15,468 nucleotides of DNA from Deltaproteobacteria bacterium (GTDB lineage Bacteria; Desulfobacterota; Syntrophia; Syntrophales; UBA5619): NCBI GenBank assembly GCA_026388365.1, contig JAPLJW010000102.1, forward strand, positions 1 through 15,468. The letters run 5' to 3'. The notes below the pieces were generated by a model, which saw nothing but the letters and a program-made list of their open reading frames with translations, had not been told where the DNA came from and made no database searches. Below are positions 6,446-12,862 of the stretch, piece after piece. Position 1 is the first letter of the stretch; every line of letters begins with the position of its first letter. A program made the position numbers and the translations under genes.

Positions 6446-8341
6446 TTATCCCCGAAATGCCATTTTCAAATCGTAAACCCCGGCGTCGTTTTTTTTCATG
6501 ATGTCGAACCCGCCTTTTTCGAATACGTGGAGCATGGGTCTGTTGTCGACGAGAACCTCAGCCGTAAAACCCAGAAGGCCCTCCCTTTTGGCAAGATAGG
6601 TCAGGTAGGAGAGCATTTCCTGTCCGATGCCTCGGTCCTGGTGATCATCACGAACGGCGAATGCGACTTCCGCCGTATGGGATTTCTCGTCGATGCCATA
6701 CTGTCCCACACCGACGATAAGCTCATTTTCCGCAGAGCCGATAACCCCCAGAATAACCACCTCGTGGCTGTAGTCTATGATTACGAAGTCCTGGAGACGC
6801 TCGTGCGGCATGTCCTTTCTTTTGGAAAGAAAACGACGATTCAGGCTTCGGTCCGACAGCGAATAGAAGAAATCCTTCAGAAGCGGCTCATCGCTGATCT
6901 TAACGGGACGCAGGAAAAGATGGAGGCCGGTTTTCGTGGTCCGGTGAGCCTCGAGGTTTTCCGGGTACTCCCCCCGCTTCCCGGGGATGAAGGCCTGATC
7001 CCGGTAAATGATTCCCCGTTTTTTCGCCTCTTCGATGAGCCAGGGCCTGAATTTCGGATGGGCAATGGAGATGAGCGACATGGCCCTCTCACGGACGTTT
7101 TTTCCGTGGAGAAAGGCGATGCCGTATTCGGTGACCACGTAACGGACATCCCCCCGGTTCAGCGTAATGCCGGCAGATTCGCGCAGAGAGGGAACGATCC
7201 GGGAGACGGTGTCGTTCGTGGCCGTGGATTTCATCGCGAGGATGGTCCTGCCGCCCTCGGCCAGGAGGGCGCCCCGCATGAAATCCTGGTGACCTCCCAC
7301 GCCGCTGTAGAATGTACCTCCGATCGAATCTGATGTGGCCTGGCCCGTAAGATCGATCTCCAGGGCGCTGTTGATGGCAACCATATTTCTCTGACGGGCG
7401 ATGTTGAGGGGATTGTTCGTATAATCGATGGTCCGGAAGAGGATGGAAGGGTTGTCATTGAGAAATGCGTATGTTGATTTCTTCCCCATTGAGAAGGCGG
7501 CGACAGATATCCCCGGATTGAGGCTTTTCCGGGAATTGTCGATGACCCCGGCGTTGATCAGATCCACCAGGCCGTCGCTGAAGAGTTCGGTATGAACCCC
7601 GAGATGTCTCTTGTTAAACAGGTTGGCGAGAACCGCGTTCGGAAGACCTCCATAACCCACCTGGATCGTGTCGCCGTCCTGAATAAGTCTGGCCACGTGG
7701 TTGCCTATGCGCTGCGTCGTCTCATTAAGTTCGATTCCCGGGAGCTCCAGGAGGGGCTCGTCGTGACGGATCATGAAATCAACATCCCTGATGTGGATGA
7801 AGCCGTCGCCGTGCACGCGGGGCATTTCGGCGTTGACCTGAGCGATGATCATGGGCGCCTTGTCCGCGGCGGCCTTGACCATATCCACACTGACCCCGAG
7901 ACTCATATAACCGTGCTCGTCGGGGAGACAGGTCTGCACCAGCGCCACATCGATCCCGACGGAGCCGCTTTTGATCAGGGCGGGAACGTCGGAGAGGGAA
8001 ACGGGCGTATAGTCGGCAAGCCCCTGATTGATGGGGCCGCGGGTGTTGTTCCCGATAAAAAAGGAGTTGTGGCGGAAATTGCGTTTGAATTTAGGGTCGG
8101 TATAGGGAGCGATGCCGAAAGAATAGACATGGATGATCTCGGTGTCAAAAAAAGCCTTGGGATTGGATTCCACAAAATTGACCATAGCCCGGACAAGATA
8201 CTGAGGCTCGCCGCAGCCGGAGGCGACAAAGATGTGATCCCCCCGGCGGATGTGGCTGAAAACATCTTTCTCCTCGGCGAATTTTTCGGGGTAGAGTCTT
8301 TTCCAGTCGTCTATGGAGTTCATATCGTTTTTAAAACTCAT
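6446..8341 (-). CDS. Acetyl-CoA hydrolase/CoA-transferase fused to GNAT acetyltransferase
   Basis: The first about 460 residues form an acetyl-CoA hydrolase/4-hydroxybutyrate CoA-transferase (family I, Cat1-like) that moves CoA between acyl groups through a glutamyl-CoA thioester. Seen here are GYGGLPNAV (229-237), HTELFSDG (250-257) with the probable catalytic Glu252, and GQATSDSIGG (333-342). After a linker, residues about 475-630 form a GNAT domain with the acetyl-CoA-binding turn HQDRGIGQEM (567-576). The 631-residue fusion is a recognised architecture. It is the first gene of the operon, and the ACD starts 6 bases after its stop. The start at 8341 has GAAGAGGG upstream, while the internal Met7 has no Shine-Dalgarno. 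A good divergent promoter lies 60-90 bases upstream. Possible roles are acyl-CoA/acetate exchange plus protein or small-molecule acetylation; the GNAT substrate is unknown. Confidence 0.92.
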   Translation of the reverse strand: MSFKNDMNSIDDWKRLYPEKFAEEKDVFSHIRRGDHIFVASGCGEPQYLVRAMVNFVESNPKAFFDTEIIHVYSFGIAPYTDPKFKRNFRHNSFFIGNNTRGPINQGLADYTPVSLSDVPALIKSGSVGIDVALVQTCLPDEHGYMSLGVSVDMVKAAADKAPMIIAQVNAEMPRVHGDGFIHIRDVDFMIRHDEPLLELPGIELNETTQRIGNHVARLIQDGDTIQVGYGGLPNAVLANLFNKRHLGVHTELFSDGLVDLINAGVIDNSRKSLNPGISVAAFSMGKKSTYAFLNDNPSILFRTIDYTNNPLNIARQRNMVAINSALEIDLTGQATSDSIGGTFYSGVGGHQDFMRGALLAEGGRTILAMKSTATNDTVSRIVPSLRESAGITLNRGDVRYVVTEYGIAFLHGKNVRERAMSLISIAHPKFRPWLIEEAKKRGIIYRDQAFIPGKRGEYPENLEAHRTTKTGLHLFLRPVKISDEPLLKDFFYSLSDRSLNRRFLSKRKDMPHERLQDFVIIDYSHEVVILGVIGSAENELIVGVGQYGIDEKSHTAEVAFAVRDDHQDRGIGQEMLSYLTYLAKREGLLGFTAEVLVDNRPMLHVFEKGGFDIMKKNDAGVYDLKMAFRG

Positions 8342-8401
8342 CAGGGGTGCCCTCTTCGAGAGATTCGGAGAAACTTGAAAATCCTTGCTTAAATGAGGGC
8401 C

Positions 8402-8431
8402 ATACTAAACATTATGACCGTTTTCTGTCAA
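8402..8431 (-). promoter_or_regulatory. Sigma70-like promoter for the CoA-transferase operon
   Basis: On the minus strand a perfect TTGACA (8426-8431) is separated by 18 bases from TAGTAT (8402-8407). This would give a leader of about 55 bases before the CoA-transferase start at 8341. It reads away from the divergent promoter at 8472-8500. Confidence 0.6.
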
Positions 8432-8448
8432 GAAAAGAAAGAAAAGAA
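8430..8448. repeat. 19-base polypurine mirror repeat between divergent promoters
   Basis: The all-purine sequence AAGAAAAGAAAGAAAAGAA reads the same backwards on one strand, centred on 8439, and continues as A-rich DNA to 8451. It touches the -35 box of the minus-strand promoter. Such tracts are stiff, can bend or form triplex DNA, and can act as upstream elements; any function here is inferred. Confidence 0.6.
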
Positions 8449-8471
8449 AAATTCACGCCTTTAAAATCTCC

Positions 8472-8500
8472 TTGACAAACAAGGCTCGCCTTCGTATCTT
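8472..8500 (+). promoter_or_regulatory. Sigma70-like promoter for the universal stress protein gene
   Basis: A perfect TTGACA (8472-8477), a 17-base spacer and TATCTT (8495-8500) form a near-ideal vegetative promoter, with a leader of about 75 bases before ATG 8582. A TATAAT at 8512-8517 lies downstream but has no well-spaced -35 box. Confidence 0.65.
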
Positions 8501-8581
8501 TCGCGGCAAGATATAATTTCTGAGTACGCCAGGTAAAGCTTGGGGAGTCCAGATCATAAACCCACATAGGAGGCATCGGTC

Positions 8582-9028
8582 ATGTATCAGAAAGTCCTTG
8601 TTCCTCTGGATGGTTCACCCTTGGCGGAATGCGTTTTGGATCATGTCAAGTCCCTTGCTAAAGCGGGCAATATCGGTGAATGGCTCCTTCTCGGCATTGT
8701 CGAAATCCCTCCGGGCTGGGCAAAGGAAGGGATTGACTTTTATGCCGTTCGGGATACCAACATCGCGAGCACAAAGTCTTATCTTGCCAAAATTAAAGAC
8801 GATCTTGTAAAGGAGGGCTTTCAGAACGTATCGATCGAGGTGTCGGTCGGAAAGCCGGCCGACCTGATCATCACGAATGCCCAAAAGTATGGTGCGGATC
8901 TCATTGCCCTTGCCACCCACGGCCACACGGGCATCATTAAATGGGCGTTCGGCAGTGTGGCCGACAAGGTCGTCCATTATTCCCGCGTACCCGTCCTGCT
9001 GATCAGGCCGGAAGCGTACCATCTGTAG
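8582..9028 (+). CDS. Universal stress protein (UspA family)
   Basis: A single-domain cytoplasmic Usp of 148 residues. Family members are small, usually dimeric proteins that bind ATP and accumulate under starvation, energy or redox stress. It starts VLVPLDGS (Asp10 contacts the nucleotide in relatives). It ends with the ATP-binding signature ATHGHTGIIKWAFGSVA (111-127), in which Gly114, Gly124 and Ser125 are intact; Ala111 in place of the first Gly of the motif is common. This suggests an ATP-binding rather than a UspA-type non-binding member. A strong AGGAGG (8568-8573) lies 8 bases before ATG. It is transcribed alone and divergently from the acyl-CoA operon, so the two may share a control region. 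It is the only plus-strand gene between 1904 and the window end. Confidence 0.93.
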   Translation: MYQKVLVPLDGSPLAECVLDHVKSLAKAGNIGEWLLLGIVEIPPGWAKEGIDFYAVRDTNIASTKSYLAKIKDDLVKEGFQNVSIEVSVGKPADLIITNAQKYGADLIALATHGHTGIIKWAFGSVADKVVHYSRVPVLLIRPEAYHL

Positions 9029-9057
9029 CCACCGATCTTGAGATATGACAAGTATTA

Positions 9058-9076
9058 GGGGGGGGGAGCCCCCCCC
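9058..9076. terminator. G9/C8 hairpin between convergent genes
   Basis: Nine G residues (9058-9066), then AG, then eight C residues (9069-9076) form an 8-bp all-GC stem with a 3-base loop. It lies in the 60-base gap between the converging usp and ACD2 stop codons. No clear T-run follows on either strand, so a bidirectional intrinsic terminator is plausible but not textbook. Long G-runs of this kind are also prone to length change and to sequencing error. Confidence 0.45.
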
Positions 9077-9088
9077 TTGTGGGGTACG

Positions 9089-11248
9089 TTATTTTATGAA
9101 GGGTTCTGGCGGTTTGAGAATGATTCGGCAGTCCGCAACGGTCGCCCCCTTCCCATCCTCATGGACCAGAAGGGGATTGATATCCAGCTCGATGATCTCC
9201 GGGTGGTTGATGACCATGTCGGAGAGTCGCACCATGTTCTTTTCGAGGATTTCGACATCCCCCTTCGGGCGCCCCCGGAATCCGGTGAAGAGCTTGTAGC
9301 CCTTGATCTCGCGGACCATCCGGTGCGCCTCGTCCCGGTCAATGGGGGCAAGACGAAAGACGACATCCTTGAAGATCTCAACGAAGATACCCCCCATACC
9401 GAACATGATCAAGGGTCCCACCGCATAGCGGTTCATCCCAAGGATGACCTCGTCCCCCGGCGGCGCCATTTTCTGCACGAGAACCCCCTCCAGGACAGCT
9501 TCGGGGTCGTATTTCTTTGCATTTGCAATGATCCGGGAAAAGTCCTTCTCCGCCTCCTCCGTCGTATTGATCCCCACGACGACACCGCCCGCGTCCGATT
9601 TGTGGAGGATCTGCGGGGAGACGATCTTCATGACGACCGGTAACCCGATCTCCTCGGCGATCTCCGCCGCTTCCGCCTCGTTCTTCGCAAGTTTTGTCGG
9701 CAGCGTGCTGAAGCCGTAGCACTTAAGAAGCTCCAATCCATCCAACTCGCCCAGGCGCGTCCTTCCGGCAGACAGACAACGCCGGATCATCCCCTCCGCT
9801 TCGTTCTTTTCATGTTTGAGCGCGAACGGAGGCAGGTGCTCGCGGTTCAGCCAGTGCGAATATTTGTAGAGAGCCCCCAGGGCCTTGGCCGCGTCTTCGG
9901 GAAACTTGTAGACCGGATAGCCGTGTTCCTGAAGGTATTTCACCCCGGCGGAGACATCGACCACCCCCATGAAGCAGCATAGGATCGGCTTGGAGGAGCG
10001 GCGGGCGACGCGGACAATCGCCTCGGCCGTCCCCAGGGCGTTCGTCATGGACTGCGGGGTAAGGATGACCAGGACACCGTCCACCCCTTCGTCCTTGATC
10101 ACGGCGGAGATGGCGTTTTCGTAACGGTCAGAAGCGGCGTCGCCGATGATGTCCACCGGGTTGTGGATATTGGCCGTGGTCGGAAGATGGCTGGCCAACT
10201 CGTCCAGCGTCTCCCGCTTGAATTTCGCCAGTTCAAGATCGGAGGATACGGTCATGTCGGTCGCCAGGATTCCCGGGCCGCCGGCGTTGGTCACGATGGC
10301 TACACTTCTGCCGCTGGGAATCTTCCGCGTCGCCTTGCCGAGGGCGCTTTCTCGCTTGAAGGCAAAGGCATTTGCGAAATCGAAGAGTTCGGCGATGGAC
10401 TCCGCCCGGATGATCCCCGCCTGTTTGAAGATGGCGTCGTAAACGGCCTCCGTACCGGCCAGGGCGCCGGTATGGGAAGCGGCCGCCTGGGCGCCGGCGC
10501 TGGTCCGGCCCGATTTGATGATCAGCACCGGGGTGGGCCTGTGGCCGGAGGTGATATTCTTGACCGCCTCGATGAACTCCTGTCCCTTGCGGAGTTCCTC
10601 GAGATAGAGGATGATAACCGCCGTGTTGAGGTCGTCATGGAGGTAGAGGAGTAAATCCAGCTCATCGACGTCCGCCTTGTTGCCGATGGAAATGAACTTC
10701 GAGAAACCGAAATTCCGGTCCGCGGCAAAATCCAGGACGGCTGTGCAGAGCGCACCGCTCTGGGAGATGAACGATATGTTCCCGCAGATGGGCATCCGCT
10801 TGGAGAAACTCGCGTTCAAACTGACACCGGGAACGGGGTTTATGACGCCAAGGCAGTTGGGGCCGACGAGGCGGACCCCGGCCTCTTTGCAGAGCGAGAC
10901 GATTCGGTTTTCGATCTCCAGTCCCTCTCCGCCGACCTCGCGGAAACCAGCGGAGACAATCACAATCCCCTTGACCCCCTTTTCTATGGACTCCTCTACC
11001 GCCGCGAGGCAGGCCCTCGGCGGCAGGATGATGATGGAGAGATCGACATTGTCGGAGATAGCATTGATCGTGGGAAACGTTTTTACGCTCAGAATGGACA
11101 TGGCCTTGGGATTGACCGGGTAAAGGGTTCCTTGGAAACCGCCGTGGAGGATATTGGCAAAGATGTCATGCCCCACCTTGCCGGGGCTGTTGGAGGCGCC
11201 GATGATGGCCACGGCTTCCGGGGAAAAAATTGCATCAAGACCTTTCAT
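9089..11248 (-). CDS. ADP-forming acyl-CoA (acetyl-CoA) synthetase, fused alpha-beta, second copy
   Basis: This is the second fused ACD in the window (719 residues), with the same domain order as the one at 4322-6439. The CoA-binding domain carries VAIIGASNSPGKVG (13-26) and LVGPNCLG (127-134). The ligase domain has ASHTGALAG with phosphohistidine His259 and the YLEE segment (215-218) near the Glu that assists histidine phosphorylation in archaeal relatives. The C-terminal ATP-grasp domain has canonical HKSDAGG (549-555) and ELDINPLLVHE (687-697). All expected key residues are present, so it looks more canonical than its paralogue. The start at 11248 follows GGAGAAAGGA. It is preceded by 172 bases without a longer gene and is probably transcribed by itself, unlike the operon copy. 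Substrate is unknown; acetate, phenylacetate/indoleacetate, propionate and related acids are used by characterised relatives. Confidence 0.94.
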   Translation of the reverse strand: MKGLDAIFSPEAVAIIGASNSPGKVGHDIFANILHGGFQGTLYPVNPKAMSILSVKTFPTINAISDNVDLSIIILPPRACLAAVEESIEKGVKGIVIVSAGFREVGGEGLEIENRIVSLCKEAGVRLVGPNCLGVINPVPGVSLNASFSKRMPICGNISFISQSGALCTAVLDFAADRNFGFSKFISIGNKADVDELDLLLYLHDDLNTAVIILYLEELRKGQEFIEAVKNITSGHRPTPVLIIKSGRTSAGAQAAASHTGALAGTEAVYDAIFKQAGIIRAESIAELFDFANAFAFKRESALGKATRKIPSGRSVAIVTNAGGPGILATDMTVSSDLELAKFKRETLDELASHLPTTANIHNPVDIIGDAASDRYENAISAVIKDEGVDGVLVILTPQSMTNALGTAEAIVRVARRSSKPILCCFMGVVDVSAGVKYLQEHGYPVYKFPEDAAKALGALYKYSHWLNREHLPPFALKHEKNEAEGMIRRCLSAGRTRLGELDGLELLKCYGFSTLPTKLAKNEAEAAEIAEEIGLPVVMKIVSPQILHKSDAGGVVVGINTTEEAEKDFSRIIANAKKYDPEAVLEGVLVQKMAPPGDEVILGMNRYAVGPLIMFGMGGIFVEIFKDVVFRLAPIDRDEAHRMVREIKGYKLFTGFRGRPKGDVEILEKNMVRLSDMVINHPEIIELDINPLLVHEDGKGATVADCRIILKPPEPFIK

Positions 11249-11420
11249 GATTTTCCTTTCTCCTCTGTTTTACCGTTTCAGTACGATGATCCCAGAAAAA
11301 GTACTTCCCCTGCCGGACGGGGCGGCGGTCGTTTCTCTGGAATCACGATTCTTGAAGGATCCGCCCTAACGGATCCTTATGCATCCGGTATCGCCCGCCT
11401 TTCAGGGTGAACACCCCTCT
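11249..11420. other. Spacer upstream of ACD2 with inverted repeats; no gene seen
   Basis: No gene is visible in this gap. It holds the Shine-Dalgarno of ACD2, a small palindrome GAATC-AC-GATTC (11340-11351), the 9-bp inverted repeat at 11355-11378 and a short GGGTG-AA-CACCC hairpin near the end of the small ORF. It should contain the ACD2 promoter on the minus strand, but I could not pick convincing -35/-10 boxes. Confidence 0.5.
11355..11378. repeat. 9-bp inverted repeat (hairpin or operator) upstream of ACD2
   Basis: AAGGATCCG (11355-11363) and CGGATCCTT (11370-11378) are perfect inverted copies around a 6-base loop. There is no following T-run in either direction, so it is either a weak terminator behind the hydrolase/small-ORF unit or a dimeric regulator site about 107 bases upstream of the ACD2 start. 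Confidence 0.55.
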
Positions 11421-11633
11421 TTAACGTTCTGATGCGGACGCGTGCGGATTATCGGCCAGTGTTCCCCGGGTGTCAAGAAGAAGATGGATGCCCAGTCCCG
11501 CCTTCCCGGAAGGGGTGAGCTTCCGAAAGGTTTCTTGAAGATCGCAGGGAGGCGTTCCGGGTTTTTCAATGACCCCGGCAAGAAACGCCTTGCGGTCCTT
11601 GAAAAGTCTGGGATTTGGGGCAGGTTCAGTCAT
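11421..11633 (-). CDS. Small hypothetical protein, translationally coupled to the hydrolase
   Basis: A 70-residue frame whose ATG overlaps the hydrolase stop as ATGA (11630-11633), with AGAGGAAGC immediately before it as a good Shine-Dalgarno. The predicted product is hydrophilic and basic to neutral, with no membrane segment, signal peptide or recognisable motif. I do not recognise a family. The coupling geometry supports translation, but the composition could also be that of a chance frame in GC-rich DNA. It ends in TAA just before a short GGGTG/CACCC hairpin. If real, it shares the hydrolase transcript. Confidence 0.4.
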   Translation of the reverse strand: MTEPAPNPRLFKDRKAFLAGVIEKPGTPPCDLQETFRKLTPSGKAGLGIHLLLDTRGTLADNPHASASER

Positions 11634-12610
11634 GCTTCCTCTTCCTGTTCGAGGATCTCGCCGATTCGCCTCTCATACCAGCAGCCCATGGGAAAAGGGT
11701 CCAGGAATCCGCCATGCCCGCCGTATCGCTGAATGGAAACATCCAGATATCGGTTCTGCGGCAGATGGCGGAAATCCTCCACGGGAACGACGGGATCATC
11801 CATGGAGGTGATGATCGTGACCGGCATGGCGAGAGAGGCAAGGGCGTTTTCCGTAAGGGTATAACGACTGAAATATTCGCGATAATTTCCGAATCCCGAA
11901 TACCAGGGCATGATGGCCTCGGTCAACGCCATGCAGGTTTTGTGATGAAGGATGTCTTCAAAGCGGTAGAGTTCCGGAAAACAGCGTTGTTTGCGCCTGA
12001 GAGACCTCTTCCACTTGGCCAGAAAATAGATGCGGTAAATGGGAAGGCTTTCGTCGATGGCCAATGTGGATCGATAGGGATCGAGAGCGGGACTGATGGA
12101 GAAGGCGCGTCTGAGGCTCGGTATCGGAAAGTCGGATTGGCGAAGTGCAATCCGGAGCACAAAATTACCTCCCAGTGAAAAACCGATGAGATAACAAGGG
12201 CGATCCGGTAAAAGCCGGGCGGCGTTGCCGACCGCCTGGGCCGTCTCATCCGTCAAAGCGCCGTGAAAGAGTTCCCTGTTCAGATGATGGCTTCTTCCGT
12301 GGTCTCTCAGATTGAGGCGGAAGATGTCGTATCCCCGACGGAAAAAATAACGTCCCGTGGAGAGGACATAGGTGGAATCGGAGCTTCCTTCCCATCCGTG
12401 AATCAGGATGATCAGACCCCGCGGCGACCGCACCGGTTGCCGGGAATGATAGCCCAAAAGACGGCCGCCGTTGCCGGCGTCTGTAATGACCTCCCGGGCG
12501 ACGTCGGCCATCTCGTTTTTCCAAGCCACCCTGAGTCCCAGACTCCCGAAGATTGTCTGTATATGGGGGTTTCTGGCCCAAACAGCGGGAAGAAAAGGTT
12601 TGACAACCAT
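11630..12610 (-). CDS. Alpha/beta hydrolase, YheT family
   Basis: A predicted cytoplasmic serine esterase/hydrolase of 326 residues, of the YheT/ABHD1-3-like group. The group hallmark N-terminus PAVWARNPHIQTIF (8-21) is present. The oxyanion region is ILIHGWEGSSDS (68-79), the nucleophile elbow is GFSLGG (143-148, Ser145), the acid is Asp271/Asp272 in SMDDPVVP, and the catalytic His299 lies in YGGHGG. The triad is complete, so it should be active; the substrate is unknown, as for most members. The start at 12610 has GGGGATC upstream. It lies only 23 bases below the hairpin that follows tRNA-Met, leaving little room for its own promoter. Its stop overlaps the start of a 70-residue frame. Confidence 0.9.
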   Translation of the reverse strand: MVVKPFLPAVWARNPHIQTIFGSLGLRVAWKNEMADVAREVITDAGNGGRLLGYHSRQPVRSPRGLIILIHGWEGSSDSTYVLSTGRYFFRRGYDIFRLNLRDHGRSHHLNRELFHGALTDETAQAVGNAARLLPDRPCYLIGFSLGGNFVLRIALRQSDFPIPSLRRAFSISPALDPYRSTLAIDESLPIYRIYFLAKWKRSLRRKQRCFPELYRFEDILHHKTCMALTEAIMPWYSGFGNYREYFSRYTLTENALASLAMPVTIITSMDDPVVPVEDFRHLPQNRYLDVSIQRYGGHGGFLDPFPMGCWYERRIGEILEQEEEA

Positions 12611-12633
12611 GTTCGATCCCCTGACGGAGGCAC

Positions 12634-12661
12634 AAAGGCCCGGTCTAAAGACCGGGCCTTT
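12634..12661 (-). terminator. Intrinsic-type hairpin between tRNA-Met and the hydrolase
   Basis: AAAGGCCCGGTCT (12634-12646) and AGACCGGGCCTTT (12649-12661) are perfect inverted copies, giving a very stable stem ending in a short T-tract on the minus strand. It lies 8 bases after the tRNA-Met CCA and probably ends or trims the tRNA transcript. The T-run is only three bases, so read-through into the hydrolase is likely. Confidence 0.7.
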
Positions 12662-12669
12662 GCATTCAT

Positions 12670-12746
12670 TGGTGGCGGTGCAGGGAATTGAACCCCGGAC
12701 ACTACGGATATGAGCCGTATGCTCTAACCGGCTGAGCTACACCGCC
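12670..12746 (-). tRNA. tRNA-Met (anticodon CAT)
   Basis: Read on the minus strand, GGCGGTG (12746-12740) pairs with CACCGCC (12680-12674), followed by discriminator A and an encoded CCA (12672-12670). The anticodon stem TACGG/CCGTA encloses the loop CTCATAT with anticodon CAT, and the T arm contains GGTTCAATTCC. The perfectly paired first acceptor base pair argues for an elongator rather than an initiator tRNA. A lysidine-modified tRNA-Ile2 also carries CAT and cannot be fully excluded by eye. Confidence 0.93.
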
Positions 12747-12829
12747 TGTGATCAATCTGAGAGCCTCACAAGGCGGTATCAACGCATTTCAGCCTGTGGG
12801 GGCCTTTGGCTTTTATCAAGGCGCGCACC

Positions 12830-12856
12830 CATATAACAGATTTATTCAATTGTCAA
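12830..12856 (-). promoter_or_regulatory. Probable promoter of tRNA-Met
   Basis: On the minus strand TTGACA (12856-12851) is followed after 15 bases by TATATG (12835-12830). The spacing is short, but the -35 is perfect and the spacer is AT-rich. It lies just past the stop of the VCBS protein and about 85 bases before the tRNA. Confidence 0.45.
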
Positions 12857-12862
12857 CCCCTT

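Noticed and set aside
5447..7333. A 628-codon plus-strand frame opposite the ACD and CoA-transferase genes
   Set aside because: It runs antisense across two well-identified genes and their junction and contains no recognisable motif. Long open antisense frames are expected from codon bias in GC-rich genes.
8472..8517. TTGACA at 8472 paired with TATAAT at 8512
   Set aside because: The 34-base spacing is far too long for a sigma70 promoter. TATCTT at 8495 fits the 17-base spacing instead.
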